This document shows positions 1-6,277 of a stretch of DNA of 6,277 nucleotides, one piece after another. The DNA comes from a bacterium UBP18_UBA7526. GTDB lineage: Bacteria; UBP18; UBA7526. Position 1 is the stretch's first letter. Each line of letters begins with the position of its first letter. The translations under genes were made by a program, and so were the position numbers. The DNA is taken from positions 1 through 6,277 of the forward strand of contig DLMW01000008.1 of the NCBI GenBank assembly GCA_002478245.1, written 5' to 3'. The notes beneath the pieces are model-generated. The model was not told where the DNA came from and ran no database searches. It worked only from the letters and a program-made list of their open reading frames with translations.

Positions 1-52
1 GAATTATCCTGGAGGATGGCCGGACAGTCCCGGCCATCCTCCAGGATAATTC
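1..52. repeat. Perfect 23-bp inverted repeat at window edge
   Basis: Bases 1-23 are the exact reverse complement of 30-52, with a 6-base loop (ACAGTC). The stem is GC-rich in its inner half. The 30-52 arm encodes family-like residues of the M48 remnant (KRIILEDG), while the 1-23 arm is just its mirror copy. No T-tract follows 52 on the plus strand; what would follow on the minus strand is outside the window. It could be a fold-back artefact at a contig end, or a real hairpin. Confidence 0.85.
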
Positions 53-799
53 TCTTTACCTCTAAGTAGGGGCGGGGGGCTCTTCTATACCAACCAAAGA
101 CCTGAGCCTTTTGACCAAGGTTGGCGATAATCGAGGATCATAAAGCCCACTTCATCCTGAATGATCTCTCCTTTTAAAACGGTTTGGAGACCTTTACCCG
201 GGAGAGTAATTCGTCAACCCTCTGCTCCTTAAATCCTCGCGGGTATTGAAAAATGAGTCTCAGAAGGATGGCTGAGGCCAATCCAGAAGAGAAAGGGCCA
301 GGGAGGGGACTTGCCCCTTAGAGAAATGACAGAAAGCATAGGCACCTAAGACTAAAGAAGATATCGATTAAGAATTCATCCCAATAACTTTCCGGTTGCA
401 CCTCTCTAAACTCATACTTGGGTAGCTGGCCAAACTCCAAGCCCTTTTCTCCAGAGTAGCGATTCTTTTTGCCGGAAGGGGATGGGTAGAGGTGAGTTCG
501 AAGAATTTGGCCCAGGGATTCCAGAGATCCCACTTCATGGCGCGAGTCATATTCTCCTTTAGGCAATGGTTACTAAAGAAGAAGCTAAGGCGTTGGGATT
601 CCTGGTGGAGTGGGCAGAGAACTCATCGGCATAGTATTCCCTTATTCTGGAGAGAAAACGAACGATATAATGGCTTACCATTCTTATCTTAAAGATTAAT
701 TCTAGGATAAAGGGGCCCAATAGATACTGAAGGCTGACTACTATCAAGGCCAAAGAGTAGAACGAGAACGAGTACTGATTTGGCAAATAGATTAAACAT
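1..799 (-). pseudogene. Decayed M48-family membrane metallopeptidase, catalytic region lost, continues to window edge
   Basis: No frame stays open, but ordered fragments recall the two-part M48 (HtpX-like) peptidases. In order: an N-terminal hydrophobic start MFNLFAKSVLVLVLLF (799-752); after a frame change near 753, LQYLLGPFILELIFKIR joined directly to FLSRIREYYADEFSA and NPNALASSLVTIA (753-562), then a stop; WDLWNPWAKFF and STHPLPAKRI (about 541-440); LPKYEFREVQPESYWDEFLID (about 443-357); a TAA at 318-320; ILLRLIFQYPRGFKEQRVDEL (about 299-180); VLKGEIIQDEVGFMILDYRQP (180-118); GWYRRAPRPYLEV (95-57). The HExxH zinc motif normally lies between the N-terminal KIR block and the SRxREYxAD block and is absent, so the product cannot be an active protease. 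At least five frame changes and two or more stops are needed to link the pieces. Intact relatives are membrane proteases thought to act in protein quality control. The original ATG lies 2 bases after the alaS stop. Family alignment is from memory, so deletion sizes are approximate. Confidence 0.82.
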
Positions 800-801
800 G
801 G

Positions 802-3435
802 CTATCCTTTTGCTAATTTAGTTTTTATAATCCGAAGAGTCTCTTTTAGGGCATAATTTAATTTCGCCGGGTTCCTTCCTCCAGCCTGGGCAAAGTCCCT
901 TCTCCCTCCCCCGCTTCCTTCTACGAACTCTGCCACCTCTTTTATAATCTTGCTGGCATCCAGTCTATCTGTTAGGTCTTTAGTCACTACACAGACCAGC
1001 CCTACTTTTTTATCCATCACCGAACCCAAAATAATTACTCCTGATTTCAGTCTATCCCTTAAGAGATCCGAGGCATTGCGCAACCCCTTAATGTCCAATC
1101 CCTCCATCCTCTCCGAGATTACCTTAATCCCCACTACTTCCCTCGCATTCTTTAGCAACTCCTCTCTTTTAAGAAGGGATTCTCTACCCTTCAATCTCTC
1201 GACCTCTCTCTCTAATTCTTTTAGTCTCTCCCCCAATCCCTCCACCCTCTCTAAGATTTGGGAGGGCGCTACCTTCAACTCCCTCGCTATCCGGGATAGA
1301 AGGTCTTCTCTCTCTCTCATAGACCGATATGCTCCCTCTCCGGTCAGGGCCTCAATCCTCCTTACCCCAGCGGCGATGCCACTCTCGCTTAATAACTTGA
1401 ATAGTCCGATCTCACCCGTGGCCTGCACATGGGTTCCCCCGCAGAGTTCCAGGCTGAAGTCTTCTATTTTGACTGCCCTTACCCTCTTTCCATACCTCTC
1501 GCCCATCAGGAAGATGGCTCCCTCTTTCTTTGCTTCCTCAAACTCCGTCATCTTAGTTTCTACCTTAATATTCTCCCTTATCTTCTCATTGACCATCTCC
1601 TCAACTCGGGAGATCTGTTCAAAAGTCAAAGGAGCAAAGTGAGTGAGATCGAAGCGCAGCCTATCGCAAGAGACGAAGGAACCGGTCTGCCTCACGTGCT
1701 TTCCTAAGACTTTCCGTAAAGCGGCCTGCAATAGGTGGGTAGCGGTATGATTCCGGGCGGTTGCTAATCTCTTTCCTATATCGATCCTTGCCTCCACCCT
1801 ATCTCCTTTCCGGATGCCTCCTTTTATTACCTTTGCTCTATGGACGATTATCTCTGGTAATGGCCTCTGGGTATCCCGGACCTCTATCTCTGCTCCTTTC
1901 TTAGTCATTACTCCCCTATCCCCTACCTGGCCACCTGCCTCGGGATAGAAGGGAGTAGTATCGAGGATAATGTCTATCTCCTCCCCGGCCTTTGCTTTCT
2001 CCACCTCCTTATCAGCCCTAATAATCGCCAATACCTCTGCTTCCCAAGAGGCCTGGTCATATCCCTTAAACCTGGTTGCTTTCAATTCCTTCGCCAATCT
2101 ATTATAGATGGTTCTCACCCGGGACTGGCCGATCTCCTGCCAGGCCATCCTCCCTCTTTTCCTCTGTTCTTCCATGGCCATATCAAACCCTCTCCTATCT
2201 AAGGCCAAGTTATGCTCGGCAGCAATCTCTTGAGTAAGATCAATGGGTATCCCATAGGTATCATATAGTTCAAAGACCTTCTCCCCCGGGATCTCCTTCC
2301 TCTTCTCCCTTGAGAGATGGAGAAGGAGATCATCGAATATCCGAAATCCCTCCTTCAGGGTCTCCAAGAACCTCTTCTCCTCACCCAGAACAACCCTTTC
2401 CATATGCTCCTTATCCCTTGATAGCTCTGGATAGGGCTTGCTCATAATCTCAATGACCATGGAGATTAGCCTATGGAGAAAAGGCTTAGCCAGCCCCAGG
2501 TTCCTTCCCTGAGAGAGGGCCCTTCTGATGATCCTACGAAGGACATACCCCCTTCCTACATTGGAAGGGAGGACCCCATCATGGATTAAGAAACTAGCGG
2601 CCCGGATATGGTCTGCGATGATGCGTAGCGCCAGATCCTTTATCTTATCCTGGCCATATCTTACCCCAGAGAAAGAAGCGGTATAGTCAATGATTGGTTT
2701 TAAGAGATCGGTATCAAAGGTATTCTCCTTTTCTTGGAGGATCATGGCCAATCTCTCTAGGCCCATTCCCGTATCGATGTTCTTTCTGGGCAAAGGTCGC
2801 AGTCTTCCCTCATGGTCTCGGTTATACTCCATGAAGACCAGGTTCCAGACCTCTAAGAACCTATCGCAAGCGCATCCCACACCACAGGTTGGTCGGGCGC
2901 AGCCGTACTTCTTCCCTCTATCATAGATAACCTCGGAGCAGGGGCCACAGGGTCCGGTAGGGCCGAGGGCCCAGAAGTTATGCTCACTCCCCAGTCTCAC
3001 AATCCTATCCCTTCTAATCTTCTCCTGCCTATGCCAGATGCGGAAGGTCTCATCATCCTCCTCATAGACCGAGACCCATAGCTTCTCTTTGGGAATCCTT
3101 AACCCTTCTACCAGAAACTCCCCGGCCCATCTAATGGCTTCTCTCTTACCATAATCCCCAAAGGAGAAGTTCCCCAGCATCTCAAAGAAGGTGTGGTGGC
3201 GGGCGGTCTTTCCCACATTCTCAATATCATTGGTCCTCAGGCATCTCTGGGAAGTGGCTACTCTCTTTAAATCCGATTTTATCTCTCCCGTAAAGATCGG
3301 CTTAAACTGAAGCATCCCAGCAATAGTTAAAAGAACACTCGGGTCCTCAGGGACCAACGAACTGGAAGGCTTGATGACATGGCCCTTCTCTTTGAAAAAC
3401 TCTAAGAACCCCTTCCTTATTTCATCCCCTCTCAT
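802..3435 (-). CDS. alaS: Alanine--tRNA ligase
   Basis: This cytoplasmic enzyme charges tRNA-Ala with alanine using ATP and removes mischarged serine or glycine. The 877-residue length is normal and all domains are present. The class II catalytic core occupies about residues 1-240, with motif 2 at ARHHTFFEMLGNFSFGDY (78-95) and motif 3 at DTGMGLERLA (221-230). A tRNA-recognition helical region follows. The beta-barrel/editing part has TPFYPEAGGQVGD (494-506). The editing-site zinc ligands are intact: H563 and H567 in HTATH, C665 and H669 in CGGTH. A coiled-coil stretch lies at about 705-760, and the C-terminal DHHA1 (C-Ala) domain carries GGGRRDFAQAGG (842-853). Residues 163-190 hold six cysteines (C163, C166, C179, C184, C188, C190), a cysteine-rich insertion known from some bacterial AlaS proteins and possibly metal-binding. 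The start is supported by a ribosome binding site inside recX. The stop is 2 bases before the start of the M48 remnant. Confidence 0.98.
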   Translation of the reverse strand: MRGDEIRKGFLEFFKEKGHVIKPSSSLVPEDPSVLLTIAGMLQFKPIFTGEIKSDLKRVATSQRCLRTNDIENVGKTARHHTFFEMLGNFSFGDYGKREAIRWAGEFLVEGLRIPKEKLWVSVYEEDDETFRIWHRQEKIRRDRIVRLGSEHNFWALGPTGPCGPCSEVIYDRGKKYGCARPTCGVGCACDRFLEVWNLVFMEYNRDHEGRLRPLPRKNIDTGMGLERLAMILQEKENTFDTDLLKPIIDYTASFSGVRYGQDKIKDLALRIIADHIRAASFLIHDGVLPSNVGRGYVLRRIIRRALSQGRNLGLAKPFLHRLISMVIEIMSKPYPELSRDKEHMERVVLGEEKRFLETLKEGFRIFDDLLLHLSREKRKEIPGEKVFELYDTYGIPIDLTQEIAAEHNLALDRRGFDMAMEEQRKRGRMAWQEIGQSRVRTIYNRLAKELKATRFKGYDQASWEAEVLAIIRADKEVEKAKAGEEIDIILDTTPFYPEAGGQVGDRGVMTKKGAEIEVRDTQRPLPEIIVHRAKVIKGGIRKGDRVEARIDIGKRLATARNHTATHLLQAALRKVLGKHVRQTGSFVSCDRLRFDLTHFAPLTFEQISRVEEMVNEKIRENIKVETKMTEFEEAKKEGAIFLMGERYGKRVRAVKIEDFSLELCGGTHVQATGEIGLFKLLSESGIAAGVRRIEALTGEGAYRSMREREDLLSRIARELKVAPSQILERVEGLGERLKELEREVERLKGRESLLKREELLKNAREVVGIKVISERMEGLDIKGLRNASDLLRDRLKSGVIILGSVMDKKVGLVCVVTKDLTDRLDASKIIKEVAEFVEGSGGGRRDFAQAGGRNPAKLNYALKETLRIIKTKLAKG
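805..811 (-). promoter_or_regulatory. Ribosome binding site for the M48 pseudogene start
   Basis: AAAAGGA ends 5 bases before the ATG at 799 and sits in the final codons of alaS. It marks 799 as the original M48 start and suggests that a 36-residue peptide could still be made from this ATG, up to the TAA at 689-691. Confidence 0.55.
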
Positions 3436-3919
3436 TCTCTACCCCTCTTAAGACCTCTTGAATGGTATCAGAAGAAAAGCCCCTTCTCTTTAAGAGGCCA
3501 TAGAGCCTCCTCTCTTTTGTCAGATTATCCAGGTTTCGATAAGAACCTTTTAATTTTTTCTGAACAAGTTCCCGGGCCAATTCTCCCTCTTTATAGTTAC
3601 CCAGAGTCTCTTCAATTAAATCCCTATCAATCCCCTTCTGGATGAGCTCCTGATAAAGTCGATATCTCCCCAGGGGTCTGGTCTTTATTCTACTCTCCAG
3701 CCACATGCGGACAAACTCCTTATCATCTAAGAGCTTTAATCTCTTGAGGCTTTTAATTACTTCAGAGATAACTCTTGAAGAATAATCCTTCTTCTTTAAT
3801 CTATCCTCAATCTCTTTGATGCTCCGCGGTCTATAGGATAGGAGTTTAAAGGCATAGTCCTTGGCTTCCCTTATTTCTTCTTTAGAGGAAATATTTTTCA
3901 TCTGAACGCATAAAGGCAT
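3422..3919 (-). CDS. recX: Regulatory protein RecX
   Basis: The 165-residue product has the helical repeat pattern of RecX, a small cytoplasmic protein that binds RecA filaments and usually restrains RecA recombinase and coprotease activity. Visible signatures are AKDYAFKLLSYRPRS followed by EIEDRLKKK (about 19-44), the LKRLKLLDDKEFVRMWLESR segment (58-77), RPLGRYRLYQELIQKGID (81-98), and a third repeat with LYGLLKRRGFSSDTIQEVL (139-157). The length is normal for the family. The ATG at 3919 was chosen because it lies 8 bases after the DUF748 stop with GAAGAG upstream; an ATG six codons later (3901) has no better ribosome binding site, so the first six residues are uncertain. Its last 14 bases overlap the start of alaS in another frame. 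RecX is commonly encoded just after recA and before alaS; here an envelope gene takes the place of recA, which is not in the window. Confidence 0.92.
   Translation of the reverse strand: MPLCVQMKNISSKEEIREAKDYAFKLLSYRPRSIKEIEDRLKKKDYSSRVISEVIKSLKRLKLLDDKEFVRMWLESRIKTRPLGRYRLYQELIQKGIDRDLIEETLGNYKEGELARELVQKKLKGSYRNLDNLTKERRLYGLLKRRGFSSDTIQEVLRGVENERG
3442..3447 (-). promoter_or_regulatory. Ribosome binding site for alaS inside the recX end
   Basis: GAGGGG lies 6 bases before the alaS ATG at 3435 and within the last codons of recX. It decides the alaS start and implies coupling of alaS translation to recX. Confidence 0.65.
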
Positions 3920-3927
3920 CTCGAATC

Positions 3928-5901
3928 TTACTCTTCAATCTTAATCTCTGCCTCTTTCTTCTCTTGTTCTTCCTTAGCACTCAATCTAATCTTCTCTTTC
4001 GGAATTTTGGCTTCTTTGATTAAGTAATCGGCTATCCTCTTGGCTCTCTTTTGGGCCAGATTGGTTCCCTTCCATAGTCCCTTCTCACTCAAGGGATCGA
4101 CATATCCCTCAATATGGAGGGGGGTAGCGGGATACTTTATCAGGAGGCGGGAGAGGTCCACCAGTTTTGTAATCGCTCCCTTGGTCAATCTGGCGCTTCC
4201 TTTGACAAACTCAAGGGGAAGAAGGTAGATTTTGGAGGTCCCCTCTTTATTAGTTATTAGTTTGGCTACTGAGCCAAAGGGGGCGACGATTATCTCTTGG
4301 ATAGCTCGGATAGAGGCCTTAAGGAGTGCCGAGCCGACCCTAAACTCGGGATCGGCAATATCCCCTTTTACCGGAATAACCAATCTTATCTTTCCCTCTC
4401 CATCCCTCAGGACAGTAGCCAGGATAGCGGGACCCATACCCATTACCTTGATGGGGGAGGTCGGGACACCAAGCAAGGGCTGGAGTTCCAGGTTTTCAAA
4501 GGTTACTATGTTCAGAGAATCCAGATTATTCTTTTTGCATTCAAGATCGGTCTCCAGGTCCATCCTCCCTTTTACCAACTGGCAGGAGGTTATCTTTCTT
4601 TGATAAGGATCGAAAGGGGCTAAATCCAGACCTTTCAGGCTGAGATCCAAGTTAAAGTCATAAGTCTCTCTAAAAGAATTGATCTCTCCCTTAGCCTCTA
4701 AGGGGGCCTGGTTCAATAGCGCCCGCACCTCGTAGTGGATCCTATATGGAGGGGGGGAAAGATGCTCCATCCTTAGATTAACATTCTCTAACTCGGTTAG
4801 CAGGGTCTTAAGAGATATTCTCTCATCCCGGAAGACTACCTTCCCATCCTTCACCACCAAAGAATTGACCACTAGCGACCAGGCTCTCTCTCCCTCTTCT
4901 AAGCCTCTCGGTAGGTTCCATTCCCCCTTTTTATCCCGGGATAGCTGGACTGTAGGGTCCGAAAGGGTGATCTCGTCCAGAATGATACTCTTTTCCGGGA
5001 GAAACTGGGAGAAGAGTTTGGCCGACATCTGGGGACAAAAGATAACCGCCCCCTTAGGGCCTTCTAATACCAGCCCCTTAACCTTGAGACCATTCTCCCC
5101 TTCGAGCCTCTTCCCAGAATACTTGAGTTCCGTCTCCAGGTCCATCTTTCCTTTAGTAAGATTAAAAGGGGTGATCCTCTTCTGATAGGAATTAAAATAG
5201 GGAAGGTCCAAATCCCTGGCCACTAAATGGAGGGTATGATCTACGGGCTCCCTAAATGAATCTACCCTTCCCTTCCCTTTTATGGGAGGGAGAGGGCCTG
5301 GTGATACTAACTCTCCTTCAAAGCAATACCTACCGTAAGATGGAACCTGGTTGGAGAAGCCAGTGGCCCTAACCTCTATATTCTCAAAAATAAGAAGGAA
5401 GGGCTCAGGAGAGACCCAACCATCCTTAATAACGAGTCTTCCTCCCTTTACCCTCCAGTGCGATTGGGTAAAGAACCAGCGCCCTCTTCTAAACTCCTTC
5501 TTATCCGGAAAGTTCCACCTTCCTTCCGGACTACACTCTAGGAAGACCTGAGGCTCATAGTAGACGAAATCATCCATAATGATCTTCTTCTTGAAGAGGG
5601 ATTTGTACCGGAAATAACCTTCTATTCTCGGGATATAGAGGAAGGGTTCCTCTCCAAACTGATGGGCACTCACTATCTTAGCCCCTTCAATAATGACCCG
5701 GTCAGTAAAGATATCCGCTTTAAGGCTCTGGCAGGAAACCTCAAAGGTCACTCTCTTCTCAATCTGATGGATAATGATCTGCTCTGTGATAAAGGAGATT
5801 AGGGGGTTGAGGTTAACAAAGAGAATGATTGAGAGGAGAAGGAGGATAACAAGGACGATCAGGCCCTTTACTCCTCTCTTAGGTCTCCTCAATACTTCCA
5901 T
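3928..5901 (-). CDS. DUF748 (AsmA-like) inner-membrane-anchored periplasmic protein with OmpA-like C-terminus
   Basis: The 657-residue protein starts at an ATG with a good AAGGAG. A basic N-terminus (RRPKRGVK) is followed by one hydrophobic segment at about residues 12-30, so the rest is predicted to lie in the periplasm. Residues 85-283 and 286-476 are two tandem copies of one unit: compare SFREPVDHTLHL with SFRETYDFNLDL, and TKGKMDLETELK with VKGRMDLETDLE. The stretch at about 484-545 is typical of DUF748 (an LRDGEGKIRLVIPVKGDI segment followed by DPEFRVGSALL and APFGSVAKL). Residues about 555-640 resemble the OmpA-like end of this family (FVKGSARL, then LHIEGYVDP and a RAKRIADYL helix); the expected Asn/Asp-Arg peptidoglycan-binding pattern is not clear. 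DUF748 proteins are related to AsmA and are thought to act in envelope biogenesis or lipid transport; the exact role here is unknown. The tail is Lys/Glu-rich. It sits between an AsmA-like gene and recX with gaps of 6 and 8 bases. Confidence 0.88.
   Translation of the reverse strand: MEVLRRPKRGVKGLIVLVILLLLSIILFVNLNPLISFITEQIIIHQIEKRVTFEVSCQSLKADIFTDRVIIEGAKIVSAHQFGEEPFLYIPRIEGYFRYKSLFKKKIIMDDFVYYEPQVFLECSPEGRWNFPDKKEFRRGRWFFTQSHWRVKGGRLVIKDGWVSPEPFLLIFENIEVRATGFSNQVPSYGRYCFEGELVSPGPLPPIKGKGRVDSFREPVDHTLHLVARDLDLPYFNSYQKRITPFNLTKGKMDLETELKYSGKRLEGENGLKVKGLVLEGPKGAVIFCPQMSAKLFSQFLPEKSIILDEITLSDPTVQLSRDKKGEWNLPRGLEEGERAWSLVVNSLVVKDGKVVFRDERISLKTLLTELENVNLRMEHLSPPPYRIHYEVRALLNQAPLEAKGEINSFRETYDFNLDLSLKGLDLAPFDPYQRKITSCQLVKGRMDLETDLECKKNNLDSLNIVTFENLELQPLLGVPTSPIKVMGMGPAILATVLRDGEGKIRLVIPVKGDIADPEFRVGSALLKASIRAIQEIIVAPFGSVAKLITNKEGTSKIYLLPLEFVKGSARLTKGAITKLVDLSRLLIKYPATPLHIEGYVDPLSEKGLWKGTNLAQKRAKRIADYLIKEAKIPKEKIRLSAKEEQEKKEAEIKIEE
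4474..5649 (-). repeat. Tandem internal duplication within the DUF748 protein
   Basis: Two protein-level copies lie end to end, encoded at about 5053-5649 and 4474-5046. Landmarks occur in the same order in both: an I(I)xD(D/E) step (KKKIIMDDFVYYEPQV and EKSIILDEITLSDPTV), GxWNxP, VKxGxxVxxD, an F/L-ENxxxR step, KGxxxSFRE, DLxxFxxYQxxIT, and KGxMDLET. Identity is high in the last 60 residues and low elsewhere, so this is an old duplication rather than a recent DNA repeat. Repeating units are expected in the AsmA/TamB type of long beta groove. Confidence 0.8.
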
Positions 5902-5907
5902 TCTGCG

Positions 5908-6277
5908 TTACTCCTTCTTCTTTTTGAAGAGATCTCTGATATCCTTAATTACTTCCTTAATGGCTTCTGCTTCCTCTTCCCCCACTGCCTTCTCAAGTTG
6001 TTTCTCTACCTCAGTCTTAATCGCCTTCTCTACTATCTTCTCCCATTTGGGTGTGAACTTGGGTTTCTGGGTAGTACCGGTTAGCCTGAAGGGAACTACG
6101 GCATTCCCCTCTTCGTCCTTCAGATGGGGCGGGATGGGAGAGGCACCGATTAAGAAGGGAGTGGGCTTGGCCGTGACATCGAAGGAAAGCCTCCCATCAA
6201 GGAAGTAGCTCCCAGAGGCCAGGACCTTCATCTCCTTACCATCTAATAAGAGGTCTTCTGTCTTTACTTCTCCTTCT
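5908..6277 (-). CDS. AsmA-like envelope protein, C-terminal part (5' end outside window)
   Basis: The frame is open from the window edge to a TAA stop and gives 122 C-terminal residues; the true start lies beyond 6277. The visible part begins with a short beta-rich stretch (a GEVKTEDLLLDGKEMKV segment, then GSYFLDGRLSFDV) that resembles the end of the AsmA-like C-terminal domain. A PVPF-type segment follows (VVPFRLTGTTQKPKF, the 'preferred structure minus parts' pattern seen at AsmA ends), then a highly charged, probably helical Lys/Glu tail ending in KKKKE. AsmA-family proteins are anchored in the inner membrane and span the periplasm, and are thought to help move lipids to the outer membrane; that role is family knowledge, not shown here. 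It ends 6 bases before the DUF748 gene, whose ribosome binding site overlaps this stop region, so the two are probably translated together and may work together. An internal ATG at 6231 is unlikely to be the start because coding sequence continues upstream. Family call is moderate because only the tail is visible. Confidence 0.65.
   Translation of the reverse strand, partial: EGEVKTEDLLLDGKEMKVLASGSYFLDGRLSFDVTAKPTPFLIGASPIPPHLKDEEGNAVVPFRLTGTTQKPKFTPKWEKIVEKAIKTEVEKQLEKAVGEEEAEAIKEVIKDIRDLFKKKKE
5911..5916 (-). promoter_or_regulatory. Ribosome binding site for the DUF748 gene
   Basis: AAGGAG lies 9 bases before the ATG at 5901 and sits in the last codons of the upstream gene, immediately before its TAA stop. 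This supports the chosen DUF748 start and translational coupling to the AsmA-like gene. Confidence 0.75.

Noticed and set aside
1..52. Intrinsic terminator on the plus strand
   Set aside because: No T-tract follows the stem and no plus-strand gene leads into it.
318..566. A separate 82-residue gene downstream of the 75-residue fragment
   Set aside because: Only its later half matches M48-like sequence; its first half overlaps the better family match (WDLWNPWAKFF) in another frame.
492..692. Plus-strand 66-codon open frame
   Set aside because: It is antisense to M48-like fragments and has no motif or ribosome binding site support.
559..786. A separate 75-residue gene starting at TTG
   Set aside because: It is the middle fragment of the M48 pseudogene; its family motifs continue in other frames on both sides, and the TTG lacks its own ribosome binding site.
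950..1642. 230-codon open frame on the plus strand inside alaS
   Set aside because: It is antisense to conserved alaS codons, its product is low-complexity Ser/Leu-rich, and it arises from the purine-rich opposite strand.
4232..4603. Plus-strand open frame of 123 codons inside the DUF748 gene
   Set aside because: It is antisense to a conserved DUF748 region, with Ser-rich product and no recognisable motif.
5774..6208. Plus-strand open frame of 144 codons across the DUF748/AsmA-like junction
   Set aside because: It overlaps two well-supported genes on the other strand, and its composition is that of a shadow frame.

Overview
The window holds a co-directional minus-strand gene cluster. In transcription order it contains the 3' end of an AsmA-like envelope protein, a DUF748 envelope protein, recX, alaS, and a decayed gene for an M48-family membrane metalloprotease that runs off the low-coordinate edge. 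The large proteins of the AsmA/DUF748 type point to a diderm (outer-membrane) bacterium. The coding strand is purine-rich, favours AGA/AGG for arginine and encodes Lys/Glu-rich proteins, a pattern common in anaerobic or thermophilic lineages and uncultured candidate phyla. I cannot name the phylum from this window.

Layout. From 6277 to 5908 is the C-terminal 122 residues of an AsmA-like protein whose start lies outside. From 5901 to 3928 is a complete 657-residue DUF748 protein with one N-terminal membrane anchor, two tandem ~190-residue repeats and an OmpA-like C-terminus. From 3919 to 3422 is recX, whose end overlaps the start of alaS (3435 to 802) by 14 bases. Only 2 bases after the alaS stop comes an ATG with a good ribosome binding site, the original start of the M48 gene. 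From there to base 1 the M48 gene survives only as fragments in different frames, with the zinc-binding HExxH region missing. The last 52 bases form a perfect 23-bp inverted repeat that looks like an edge artefact or fold-back.

How the genes fit together. Gaps are 6, 8 and 2 bases with one 14-base overlap, so this is very probably one transcription unit with translational coupling. No promoter or terminator is visible inside it. Two genes serve the envelope (AsmA/DUF748 proteins are thought to act in lipid transport or outer-membrane biogenesis), and recX and alaS form the familiar pair otherwise seen after recA. recA is not in the window. No mobile element, CRISPR array, RNA gene or new defence-type system was found. 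The most informative part is the in-place decay of the M48 gene.
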